A stretch of 12,898 bases of DNA from Bacteroidales bacterium (GTDB lineage: Bacteria > Bacteroidota > Bacteroidia > Bacteroidales > NBLH01), in assembly GCA_026988445.1 (NCBI GenBank), contig JALSLF010000370.1:1-12898 (forward strand). Reading direction: 5' to 3'. A program made the translations under genes and the position numbers. This document shows positions 1 to 7,594 of this stretch, one piece after another. Each line of letters starts with the position of its first letter. Position 1 is the first letter of the stretch. The notes under the pieces were generated by a model. That model was not told where the DNA came from and did not search any database. It saw only the letters and a program-made list of their open reading frames with translations.

Positions 1-684
1 TCAAAAGCAGTAGCCCAAAGAGATTACAACTATATACGTGAAAAAATAGAAAAATTTGAGCGTTTTAGCTTTTTATTCATAATGCCGGTGGTAATTTTAA
101 TTACTCTATATTCAAAAGACATTATCTTGCTACTTTTGGGCAAACAATATTTACCCTCTGTGGGGATTATGGCAGTAGTAACTGTAGCCTTGTTTATGAC
201 TGTTTTTAATACACCTTACGGCAATTTATTAAATGGATTTGGTAGATTTAAACTAACCGCAAAAATTGCCTTTATTAACCTTATCATTTATGTACTAATA
301 ATTTTTGTTTTTTTAGATAAAAACTTATTAAACATGGGCTCAATTGGAGTAGCATGGGCTTTGTTAATCACCAATATTTTGTTGGGGGTAATCTATCGCT
401 TTTATGCCATGAAAGATGTGGAACGCTTAAACAATGCATTAGCAATTAAATTTATAATTTACGGAATTGTAAGTTATTTAACGGCTTATTACATCTTAAA
501 CAACTATTTTGATGCAAATAATTATATCCGGTTTTTGTTTGTAATTGTTTACGCTTCGATCACTTTTGCAAGTTTTCATGCCTTAAAATGGATGCATGTT
601 GATGATTGGAAGGCGGCTTTAAAACTACTGGACGTAAAAGCAATGAAAAAATACATATCCGGTGAAATGAAAAATAAAAAATGA
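1..684 (+). CDS. Wzx-type polysaccharide flippase, C-terminal part
   Basis: The reading frame is open from base 1, so this is the C-terminal 227 residues of a longer protein whose start lies upstream. Six hydrophobic segments are visible at about residues 22-42, 55-70, 89-105, 115-131, 149-166 and 177-193 of the fragment. Between them are short polar loops, and the tail is basic and lysine-rich (GEMKNKK). A segment resembling LLGKQYLPSVG followed by a helix and NLLNGFGRFK is typical of the second half of Wzx/MATE-like oligosaccharide flippases, which move undecaprenyl-linked repeat units across the inner membrane. Full-length relatives have about 12-14 helices, so roughly half is present. Its stop overlaps the next start by 4 bp (ATGA), implying translational coupling with a glycosyltransferase. 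An O-antigen polymerase is less likely, because there is no large periplasmic loop. Confidence 0.85.
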   Translation, partial: SKAVAQRDYNYIREKIEKFERFSFLFIMPVVILITLYSKDIILLLLGKQYLPSVGIMAVVTVALFMTVFNTPYGNLLNGFGRFKLTAKIAFINLIIYVLIIFVFLDKNLLNMGSIGVAWALLITNILLGVIYRFYAMKDVERLNNALAIKFIIYGIVSYLTAYYILNNYFDANNYIRFLFVIVYASITFASFHALKWMHVDDWKAALKLLDVKAMKKYISGEMKNKK

Positions 685-1940
685 GTATAAAAGTTATCAA
701 TATAGTTAATCACCCGCCGGCTTACGAAGGACACAGAGGTCGTCCGCGTCCGGAAATCAACTGGGATACTCCAACCGGAACATGGGTTGGTATTTGGGGT
801 TATGAATGGCATGATATCATTGGTAAGCGCGTACTTAAAACAGCTGATGATATTATCTATGAAGTTTGGCAGCCCGATTTACGTGCCGATAAAATTTATG
901 AACATACTTTTGAGGATGGTTTAATCCATAAACTTTTTCCTGCTAAAGAAAAAAAATTCATTCACGGCTTAAAATTCAGGGAAGATATTTATTCCAAACC
1001 CATAATGGAACATCTTGATAAAGAAATAAATAAAAAACAAGCACTGGTAATTCACATCAATGCAGGATTTCGTTACATTAATATCCCTATATTAAATAAA
1101 TATTCGGATAAAGTACCTATTGTGGGACAATTTTATACAAACAGCAGCAGCATTTTTGAAATCCCGAAAACAAAACATCCTTTTAAATTACTGAATGCCT
1201 ATAAAAAACGATGGGAATTGTATCAATATTATAAAAAATTGAAATACATTATCCCAAGTGTAAAAAAAGGGACTGATATTTTTGAAAAAAAGTTTGGGGC
1301 AAAAGTTTTTCATCGTGATTTTGCCAATTTCGGAAGTCAATTTGATGAATGGAAAAGAACATTAGCAAAAGAAGAAGCGAAAAAAAACTTAAATATACCG
1401 GCAGATAAATTCATACTGTTTTCTTCATCAAGACTTATTCCAATCAAGCAAATAGATAAAATGATTGAAGTTTTGGCACATTTGGAAAATAAAAATTTCA
1501 TCTGTTATATTTCGGGAAGAGGTACCGAAGAATATGAAAACTACCTGAAAGAAATTGTTGCCAAACTTCATTTAGAAGAAAATATCCGTTTCATCGGTTA
1601 TGTAGATTATGATGTGCTTCAAACCTACTTTCAAGCAGCCGATTTACTAATATCTACCTCGGCACAAGATGCAGGACCGGCAGCGCCATTTCAGGCAGCA
1701 GCTATGGAAACGCCTGCTTTTTTAACGGCAACGGGTATTGCCGAAGAATTTTTCACAAAAGAAAATGCAGGCAGTATTGTACCTGTAGATGATTACAAAA
1801 CATGGATAAAAGAATTAAATGCAATAATAAGCGGAAAAAAAATAAAAATTCCGGAACGGAAAAAAATCATTGAATTTGGCGACTGGAAAAAAGTTGCTTC
1901 ATACTATTACAATATATACAAATCATTAACAAAACCATAA
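681..1940 (+). CDS. Glycosyltransferase family 4 with altered EX7E motif
   Basis: A 419-residue GT-B fold enzyme expected to transfer a sugar from a nucleotide donor to the lipid-linked glycan at the cytoplasmic face of the membrane. The C-terminal donor-binding half is recognisable: SSSRLIPIKQID at 248-259 supplies the usual Arg251/Lys256 phosphate contacts, and a FIGYVDY-type strand lies at 304-310. The family's E-x7-E signature is replaced by Asp330 ... Gln338 (QDAGPAAPFQAAAMETP). The N-terminal acceptor half is unusual: residues 11-45 are rich in His, Pro, Arg and Trp (HPPAYEGHRGRP, then TWVGIWGYEWHD) and lack the common GGxxR loop. The start is fixed by the 4-bp ATGA overlap with the flippase. 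Donor and acceptor cannot be predicted. The family assignment is firm, the specificity unknown. Confidence 0.85.
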   Translation: MSIKVINIVNHPPAYEGHRGRPRPEINWDTPTGTWVGIWGYEWHDIIGKRVLKTADDIIYEVWQPDLRADKIYEHTFEDGLIHKLFPAKEKKFIHGLKFREDIYSKPIMEHLDKEINKKQALVIHINAGFRYINIPILNKYSDKVPIVGQFYTNSSSIFEIPKTKHPFKLLNAYKKRWELYQYYKKLKYIIPSVKKGTDIFEKKFGAKVFHRDFANFGSQFDEWKRTLAKEEAKKNLNIPADKFILFSSSRLIPIKQIDKMIEVLAHLENKNFICYISGRGTEEYENYLKEIVAKLHLEENIRFIGYVDYDVLQTYFQAADLLISTSAQDAGPAAPFQAAAMETPAFLTATGIAEEFFTKENAGSIVPVDDYKTWIKELNAIISGKKIKIPERKKIIEFGDWKKVASYYYNIYKSLTKP

Positions 1941-1944
1941 AACT

Positions 1945-2634
1945 ATGAAAGCAGTAATTTTAGCAGGAGGCTTAGGCACTCGTTTGCGTCCATTTACCCA
2001 AATAATTCCAAAACCATTATTGCCTATTGGCGAAAAATCGGTTCTTGAAATTCAAATAGAACATTTAAAAAGCCATGGTTTTGATGAAATATTTCTTGCA
2101 ACTAACTATAAATCAGAATACATCGAAAAGTTTTTTGGGGATGGTTCAGACTACGGTATAAAACTGGAAATCAGCAAGGAAGAAAAACCTTTAGGAACTG
2201 TAGGACCTTTAACTTTGTTAAAAGATAAACTCACCGAGCCATTTTTAATGATGAATGGTGATATTCTAACCCTTATGGATTTTTCTAAATTCTATAATTT
2301 TTCAGTTGAAAATCCGGCTGCATTTACCGTTGCCATAAAAGAGTTTGTTACCCCTTTCCGTTTTGGAAATATTTTCTATGCCGGTGATTTTGTTACCGGT
2401 ATTGAAGAAAAAAAAGACATTGTAACCAAAATACTTGCCGGTATATATATTATGAAACCCGAAATATTCAATTTTATTCCTGATAATGAATATTATGGAA
2501 TGGACAGTCTGATACAAGACATGTTAGCAAAAAAAATTCCGGTTGCAAAATACGAAATTCGCGAATATTGGTTAGATATTGGAATGGAAGATGATTATCG
2601 TAGAGCACAAGAAATCTATAAAGAAAAATTTTAA
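1945..2634 (+). CDS. Sugar-1-phosphate nucleotidyltransferase
   Basis: This enzyme activates a sugar 1-phosphate with an NTP to give an NDP-sugar. The N-terminus has the full pyrophosphorylase signature, LAGGLGTRLRP at 6-16, with Lys23 in PKPLLPIG. The glycine-rich KPLGTVGPL (81-89), the metal-binding Asp106 in MMNGD and Asp211 in YWLDIG complete the active site. At 229 residues it is a minimal RmlA/HddC/MurU-type catalytic domain without a C-terminal beta-helix or CBS domains. It starts 4 bp after the previous stop. Because it precedes legB- and legC-type genes, it may play the role PtmE plays in Campylobacter (GDP-glucosamine formation). That is inference: the base and sugar are not readable from the motif, and a GDP-heptose or dTDP-sugar role is also possible. 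Confidence 0.85.
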   Translation: MKAVILAGGLGTRLRPFTQIIPKPLLPIGEKSVLEIQIEHLKSHGFDEIFLATNYKSEYIEKFFGDGSDYGIKLEISKEEKPLGTVGPLTLLKDKLTEPFLMMNGDILTLMDFSKFYNFSVENPAAFTVAIKEFVTPFRFGNIFYAGDFVTGIEEKKDIVTKILAGIYIMKPEIFNFIPDNEYYGMDSLIQDMLAKKIPVAKYEIREYWLDIGMEDDYRRAQEIYKEKF

Positions 2635-2765
2635 GTTTTACCTATAATTGAGCAGTTATGAATGAAGAAAGTTCATAATCACTCTATTTAGGTTTTAAAT
2701 AGCCGACCTGACCTGTTTAATGCCAAGCCGGTTAATCGATTATCTAATTTAATTATTTAAAAAAA
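2635..2765 (+). other. 131-bp leader with two hairpins
   Basis: Non-coding gap, the longest before the end of the cluster. It contains two inverted repeats: TTATGAA (2656-2662) with TTCATAA (2672-2678), loop 9 nt; and CTATTTA (2684-2690) with TAAATAG (2696-2702), loop 5 nt. Further on are a tandem ACCTG pair (2706-2715) and the perfect palindrome TAATCGATTA (2733-2742). Neither hairpin is followed by a T-run, so an intrinsic terminator is not supported. No good match to the Bacteroidota -7 box TAnnTTTG was found; TATAATTG at 2643-2650 is one base off and has no partner box. It may mark an internal promoter or operator for the sugar-nucleotide genes. Confidence 0.4.
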
Positions 2766-3761
2766 ATGAACAGTTACAAAGGAAAAAAAGTATTGATAAC
2801 AGGCGCAGACGGATTTATCGGATCTCACCTTACAGAAATGTTATTAGAACATGGGGCTATCGTTAGAGCTCTATCTTTTTACAACCCTTTTAATTTTTGG
2901 GGTTGGCTGGAGGATATCCCAAAGAGCAATAATCTGGAAATTGTTTCCGGCGATGTCCGGGATGCCGGTTTTTGCCAAAAAATAAGTCAAGATATAGATA
3001 TAATTTTTCATCTCGCGGCATTAATATCCATACCCTATTCTTATGTAGCTCCTAATTCCTATATCGATACTAATGTAAAAGGCACTTTAAATATGTGTCA
3101 GGCAGCACTGAACAATAAAGTGGAACGCATCATTGTAACATCAACATCAGAAGTTTACGGTACAGCAAGATATGTCCCAATTAACGAAAAACATCCTTTA
3201 CAAGCTCAATCGCCGTATAGTGCCAGTAAAATCGGAGCCGATGCCATAGCTTTGAGTTTCTATAATGCGTTTAATTTACCTTTAAGCATTGCTCGCCCTT
3301 TTAACACTTACGGACCCCGGCAATCGGCACGTGCTGTTATACCCACAATTATTACCCAAATTGCGGCAGGAAAAAAACAAATCAAATTAGGTGATTTATC
3401 ACCTACACGCGATTTTAATTATGTAAAAGATACATGTAGAGGCTTCCTACTCCTTGGTAATCATAATGAAACAATAGGAAAAGCCGTAAATATAGGCTCT
3501 AATTACGAAATTTCAGTACACGACACACTTTATTTAATCAAAGAACTAATGAACTCAGACGTTGAGTTTGTTTTAGATAAACAAAGAATTCGTCCTAAAA
3601 ACTCAGAAGTTTTAAGATTATGGTGTGATAATACAAAAATTAATAAACTAACCGGTTTTAAACCGGAGTATGATATACGTAGAGGTTTAACAGAAACCAT
3701 AAAATGGTTTGAGAAAAAAGAAAATCTCGAGAAATACAAAGTGGATATATACAATATGTAA
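2766..3761 (+). CDS. legB: LegB-type NAD-dependent NDP-sugar 4,6-dehydratase
   Basis: An extended short-chain dehydrogenase (331 residues) predicted to convert an NDP-hexosamine to the 4-keto-6-deoxy sugar in the cytoplasm. The Rossmann motif TGADGFIG lies at 12-19. The active-site strand TSTSEVYG lies at 125-132, with Tyr151-x3-Lys155 in SPYSASK and the conserved RPFNTYGPRQSARAVIPT (177-194). Long stretches, such as FWGWLED near 44-50 and the FHLAALISIPYSY region, match my recollection of the LegB family, which acts on GDP-GlcNAc in legionaminic acid synthesis. TSE replaces the TDE triad of RmlB-type dehydratases, as I recall for LegB. Pairing with a LegC-family aminotransferase two genes downstream supports the call. 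The nucleotide (GDP or UDP) and exact sugar are not determined. Confidence 0.85.
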   Translation: MNSYKGKKVLITGADGFIGSHLTEMLLEHGAIVRALSFYNPFNFWGWLEDIPKSNNLEIVSGDVRDAGFCQKISQDIDIIFHLAALISIPYSYVAPNSYIDTNVKGTLNMCQAALNNKVERIIVTSTSEVYGTARYVPINEKHPLQAQSPYSASKIGADAIALSFYNAFNLPLSIARPFNTYGPRQSARAVIPTIITQIAAGKKQIKLGDLSPTRDFNYVKDTCRGFLLLGNHNETIGKAVNIGSNYEISVHDTLYLIKELMNSDVEFVLDKQRIRPKNSEVLRLWCDNTKINKLTGFKPEYDIRRGLTETIKWFEKKENLEKYKVDIYNM

Positions 3762-3813
3762 AATAAATATTGAATTATAATATAATTACACACAAACTAA
3801 AAACAAACCAGCT

Positions 3814-4788
3814 ATGAAAAAAGTATTAATAAGTGGCGGTGCCGGATACATAGGTAGCGTATTGACAAGAATGGTACTTCGAGCGGGATACAAAGTGCGG
3901 GTTATAGATAATCTGCGCTTTGGAGGCGAAGCAATTGTAGATTTGCTAAACGATAAAAACTTTGAATTTATTAAAGGTGATACACGAAATGAACATGATT
4001 TAAAAAAGGCTGTAAAAGGTGTTGATTTTGTTGCCCACCTTGCTGCAATAGTTGGCGACCCTGCTTGTGCAAAAGATCCTGAATTAGCCCGTGAAACTAA
4101 TTTAGGAGCAAGTAAACGGTTTTATCAAATTGCTAATGAAGCCGGTGTTAAACGTTTTGTCTTTGCATCTACTTGCAGCAATTACGGTAAAATGAAGGAT
4201 TCAGATGCTTTTGTCAACGAAGAGTCTAACTTAGCACCGGTATCCTTATATGCAGAAACAAAAGTTGCCGCAGAAAAGTTTTTGCTTTCGCAAGATAAAA
4301 ACAATATATGTAAACCTACCATTTTACGTTTTTCAACGGTTTATGGTCTTTCGCCGCGCATTCGTTTTGATTTAACGGTAAACGAATTTACCAAAGAATT
4401 GGCTTTGGGACGTGAATTAGTAGTTTTTGGTGAACAATTTTGGCGTCCGTACTGCCACGTAGTTGATTTGGCAAGAGCCATTCGGTTAGTCTTTGAATCG
4501 GATATTGACAAAGTAGCTTTTGATGTATTTAATGTGGGTGATACTAATGAGAACTATCAAAAACAAATGTTGGTAGATGAAATAAAAAAGCAATTACCCG
4601 ATGCGAAAATCAAATATGTAAAAAAAGATGAAGACCCGAGAGATTATCGTGTAAATTTTGATAAAATCAAAAACAAACTGGGATATAGAATTACTATGCG
4701 TGTACCTGATGGTATTGCACAAATTATTAAAGTTATTAAAGAAGGTTTTTTAAACAATCCCGATGAGGCTAAATATAAGAATATATAA
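3814..4788 (+). CDS. NAD-dependent epimerase/dehydratase (extended SDR)
   Basis: A 324-residue extended SDR that should epimerise, reduce or dehydrate an NDP-sugar. It has GGAGYIG (8-14), an acidic residue after beta-2 (Asp32 in VIDNLRFGG) that favours NAD over NADP, FASTCSNYG at 117-125 and Tyr146-x3-Lys150 (YAETK). HVVDLARA near 215-222 is the usual substrate-domain helix. The STCSNYG signature belongs to a broad epimerase/dehydratase group common in glycan loci, and I cannot tie it to one reaction. Lying between legB and legC, it could change the stereochemistry of the keto intermediate before or after transamination, or serve an unrelated sugar. It follows a 52-bp gap, and its TAA shares one base with the next ATG (TAATG), so it is coupled to the aminotransferase. 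Confidence 0.8.
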   Translation: MKKVLISGGAGYIGSVLTRMVLRAGYKVRVIDNLRFGGEAIVDLLNDKNFEFIKGDTRNEHDLKKAVKGVDFVAHLAAIVGDPACAKDPELARETNLGASKRFYQIANEAGVKRFVFASTCSNYGKMKDSDAFVNEESNLAPVSLYAETKVAAEKFLLSQDKNNICKPTILRFSTVYGLSPRIRFDLTVNEFTKELALGRELVVFGEQFWRPYCHVVDLARAIRLVFESDIDKVAFDVFNVGDTNENYQKQMLVDEIKKQLPDAKIKYVKKDEDPRDYRVNFDKIKNKLGYRITMRVPDGIAQIIKVIKEGFLNNPDEAKYKNI

Positions 4789-5933
4789 TGGAAGATTTTA
4801 TTAAATACGTTCAAGAATTATATGGAACAACAGATTTTATTCCGATGCATGAACCGCGTTTTTGGGGTAATGAAAAAAAATATGTTGCGGATTGTATCGA
4901 ATCAACTTTTGTTTCGAGTGTAGGAAAATATGTAAATAAATTTGAAGAGTTATGCGCCGAATATACAGGGGCTAAATATGCAATAGCTACCGTAAACGGA
5001 ACAGCTGCTTTGCATGTTTCATTAATTTTATCGGGGGTTCAAAACAATGATGAAGTAATTACCCAGCCGCTTACATTTATTGCTACGGCTAATGCAATTA
5101 GTTATTGTAATGCACATCCTGTTTTTATTGATGTGGATAAAGAAACCATGGGCTTATCGCCTGCTAAACTGGATGAATTTTTATCAAAAAATGCACAAAT
5201 AGGGAAAGATGGATTCTGCTACAATAAAATTACAAAAAACAGAATAAAAGCCTGTGTTCCTATGCACACTTTCGGACATCCGTTAAAAATTGATGAAGTT
5301 CAAGAAATTTGTAAAAAATGGAATATTGAACTAATTGAGGATGCGGCAGAAAGTTTAGGTAGTAAGTATAAAGGAAAACATACCGGAATATATGGTAAAT
5401 TCGGCATTTTAAGCTTTAATGGCAATAAAACAATAACTACCGGAGGCGGCGGAATGATTTTAACCAATAATGTAGATTTGGCAAAAGCAGCCAAACACAT
5501 AACAACCACCGGAAAAATCCCCCATAAATGGGAATATGTTCACGATGTTCGTGCATTTAATTACCGTATGCCTAATTTGAATGCAGCATTGGGTTGTGCA
5601 CAAATTGAACAACTGGATTTTTTCATTGCACAAAAACGCAAATTATTCGATAAGTACCAAACGTTTTTCAGAAATACCGATATAGAAATTTTTGAAGAAC
5701 CCAAAGATAGTTTTGCGAATTATTGGTTGCAAGTAGCAATTTTAAAAAACAGAAAAGAACGTGATAATTTTCTGGAATTTACAAATGCTAACGGAATTAT
5801 GACCCGCCCGATTTGGCAATTACTGAATAAATCAAAAATGTATAAGAAAAATGTGTGTGGAGATTTAACAAACGCACAATGGTTCGAAGACCGTGTAGTA
5901 AATATTTCAAGTAGTGTAATTAAAAAATTATAA
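4788..5933 (+). CDS. legC: LegC-family PLP-dependent NDP-sugar aminotransferase
   Basis: A DegT/DnrJ/EryC1-fold aminotransferase (381 residues) expected to convert an NDP-4-keto-6-deoxy sugar to the 4-amino sugar with glutamate and PLP. Visible signatures are the start FIPMHEPRFWGNEK (17-30), TFVSSVGKYV (40-49), VNGTAALH (69-76), Asp185 in EDAAESLG for the PLP nitrogen, and the Schiff-base Lys214 in SFNGNKTITTGGGG. HEPRF, the SSVGKYV segment, CVPMHTFGHP and GIMTRPIW are features I associate with the LegC subfamily rather than with ArnB, PglE or WbpE. It overlaps the SDR stop by one base and is followed after 3 bp by a GNAT acyltransferase, the expected next step. The usual LegC partners LegG, LegI and LegF are absent here. 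Confidence 0.9.
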   Translation: MEDFIKYVQELYGTTDFIPMHEPRFWGNEKKYVADCIESTFVSSVGKYVNKFEELCAEYTGAKYAIATVNGTAALHVSLILSGVQNNDEVITQPLTFIATANAISYCNAHPVFIDVDKETMGLSPAKLDEFLSKNAQIGKDGFCYNKITKNRIKACVPMHTFGHPLKIDEVQEICKKWNIELIEDAAESLGSKYKGKHTGIYGKFGILSFNGNKTITTGGGGMILTNNVDLAKAAKHITTTGKIPHKWEYVHDVRAFNYRMPNLNAALGCAQIEQLDFFIAQKRKLFDKYQTFFRNTDIEIFEEPKDSFANYWLQVAILKNRKERDNFLEFTNANGIMTRPIWQLLNKSKMYKKNVCGDLTNAQWFEDRVVNISSSVIKKL

Positions 5934-5936
5934 AAT

Positions 5937-6497
5937 ATGGATAAAAGTAAAATAAATTGCTATTTACGCGCATTAGAACTTGAAGATTATAAAATAACAC
6001 ACAAATGGCGTACTGATCCTGAAATGACTAAACTAATGACAGGAAATGTTTTTTTTGTTTCTTCGGAAAGAGAAAGAAAATGGGTAGAAGAAAAAATTCT
6101 TGATGATCGTAAAGAAATTTATTGGGCTATTTGCGATAAAGAAAGTAATGAAATGGTTGGTATGACCAGCTTGCGCAATATAGACTACCGCAACAGAAAA
6201 GTTTTTATCGGTGGAATAACCGTAGGAAAAGAATATTGGGGCAAGCATTATGCTTTTTATGCAACATTTTTAATTCTGGAATATGCTTTTTCAGAATTGG
6301 GTTTAAATAAAGTAAGTACCGATTATGTAGCCGGTCATAAAGTTTCAAAACATTTATTTGTTGATAAACTGGGGCTTTCGCAAGAGGGAATTTTCAGACA
6401 AGAACTTTACAAAGGAGGTAAATATCACGACATTGTAAAAGTGGCTATTTTACGTGATGAGTTTTATAAAAAATTTGATTATAAAAATGAATTATAA
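5937..6497 (+). CDS. GNAT (RimJ/RimL-like) N-acyltransferase, probably for the 4-amino sugar
   Basis: A 186-residue GNAT domain covering the whole protein. The N-terminal LRALELEDYKITHKWRTDP (10-28) is the typical RimL-type opening. The acyl-CoA pyrophosphate loop is at about 94-109 (ITVGKEYWGKHYAFYA), and the C-terminal half ends with VDKLGLSQEGIFRQELYKGG. PseH and LegH, which acetylate the 4-amino group in pseudaminic and legionaminic acid synthesis, belong to this superfamily. The gene lies 3 bp behind the LegC-type aminotransferase, so acylation of its product is the natural reading. The sequence does not identify the acyl donor; acetyl-CoA is the default. The FemAB-like gene overlaps its 3' end. 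A role in ribosomal protein modification is unlikely in this context. Confidence 0.8.
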   Translation: MDKSKINCYLRALELEDYKITHKWRTDPEMTKLMTGNVFFVSSERERKWVEEKILDDRKEIYWAICDKESNEMVGMTSLRNIDYRNRKVFIGGITVGKEYWGKHYAFYATFLILEYAFSELGLNKVSTDYVAGHKVSKHLFVDKLGLSQEGIFRQELYKGGKYHDIVKVAILRDEFYKKFDYKNEL

Positions 6498-7560
6498 ACT
6501 ATTATCCATAAAAGACAAAGCAGCTTGGAAGGCGATAATTGAAAAACTACCGCCGGATGTTCAGGATATTTATTTTATGCCCGAATATTATGAATTACAT
6601 CAACACTATGGCGATGGAACACCTTTCTGTTTTGTTTTTGAACAAGATAATAATTTAGCAGTATATCCTTTTTTAAAGAATAAAGTAAATCAAGACTTAT
6701 TAAGACCGGATACTGATGAATATTTTGATATTCAAGGAGTGTACGGATACAATGGAGTTTTAAGTTCATCATACGATAAAAATTTTATTCATAATTTTCA
6801 TAAAACATTCGCTACTTTTTGCAAAAGTGAAAATATTATAGCAGAATTTACACGCTTTCATCCTTTAATCAATAATTATGCTTTTTCAGAAAATCATTTG
6901 CAAGTTATAAAAGACCGGAAAACCGTTTATTTGAATAGTACGAAAAGCATTGATGAAATTTGGAAAGAAGAATTTTCATCGAAAAATCGTAATATGATAC
7001 GCAAAGCCGAAAAAAGCGGTTTAAAATTTCGTCTTAGCGATGAAATTAAAGATTATCTGTTTTTCAGGGAAATGTATATCGGAACAATGAAAGCCGTAGG
7101 GGCTAAAAGTTATTATTTTTTTGATGAAGATTATTTTTTAAACTTTAAAAAATTATTGGACAATAAGCAAAGCTTATTATTGGCAGAACTTGACGGAAAA
7201 ATTATTGCAGGGCTTTTACTAATGGTTAATGGAAAATATGCACATTATCATTTGTCGGCAAGACACAAAGAATATGCAAAGTTTGCCGCAAATAATTTCT
7301 TATTGGAAAAAGCAATTCAGATTGCCAAAGAAAAAGGTGCCGAAAAATTTCATTTTGGCGGTGGAAATACAAGTGATGAAAACGACCCCTTATTCAAATT
7401 TAAAGCAAATTTTTCAAAATCAAGAGCCGATTTTTATATCGGAAAGAAAATACATAACCGGAAAATTTACGAACAAGTTTGTAATGCTTGGGAGCAAAAA
7501 TATCCGGATTTAAAAAACAAATACAAATATTTTTTATTGAAATACCGAGAAATAGATTAA
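6487..7560 (+). CDS. FemAB/GNAT-fold acyl- or aminoacyltransferase
   Basis: A protein of 357 residues from the preferred ATG at 6487, which overlaps the GNAT gene by 11 bp; an in-frame ATG at 6454 would lengthen the overlap to 44 bp and add 11 residues of no family character. It looks like a tandem GNAT fold of the FemAB / Acetyltransf_6 type. Supporting motifs are KNRNMIRKAEKSGL (166-179), a WT-type basic helix typical of FemAB-like enzymes; LAELDGKIIAGLLL (232-245); and FHFGGGNTSDEND followed by LFKFKANFS (288-309). Relatives transfer amino acids from aminoacyl-tRNA to peptidoglycan precursors, or acyl groups to polysaccharides. Between amino-sugar genes and glycosyltransferases, it may add an amino acid or acyl group to the amino sugar or glycan. 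That substrate is inference. There is no signal peptide, so it is cytoplasmic. Confidence 0.8.
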   Translation: MNYKLLSIKDKAAWKAIIEKLPPDVQDIYFMPEYYELHQHYGDGTPFCFVFEQDNNLAVYPFLKNKVNQDLLRPDTDEYFDIQGVYGYNGVLSSSYDKNFIHNFHKTFATFCKSENIIAEFTRFHPLINNYAFSENHLQVIKDRKTVYLNSTKSIDEIWKEEFSSKNRNMIRKAEKSGLKFRLSDEIKDYLFFREMYIGTMKAVGAKSYYFFDEDYFLNFKKLLDNKQSLLLAELDGKIIAGLLLMVNGKYAHYHLSARHKEYAKFAANNFLLEKAIQIAKEKGAEKFHFGGGNTSDENDPLFKFKANFSKSRADFYIGKKIHNRKIYEQVCNAWEQKYPDLKNKYKYFLLKYREID

Positions 7561-7594
7561 AAAATCATAAAACATAAATTTAACAAAAACTAAA

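Noticed and set aside
3773..3787. Perfect palindrome AATTATA-A-TATAATT in the gap before the second SDR
   Set aside because: Only A and T in an AT-rich 52-bp gap, so chance is likely, and no promoter or operator context was found.
6454..6486. Upstream in-frame ATG as the start of the FemAB-like gene
   Set aside because: It would overlap the GNAT gene by 44 bp and add 11 residues without family character; ATG at 6487 gives an 11-bp overlap and a normal N-terminus.
7229..7513. 94-codon + strand ORF inside the FemAB-like gene
   Set aside because: It lies in another frame of a gene with clear family motifs and resembles no known protein.
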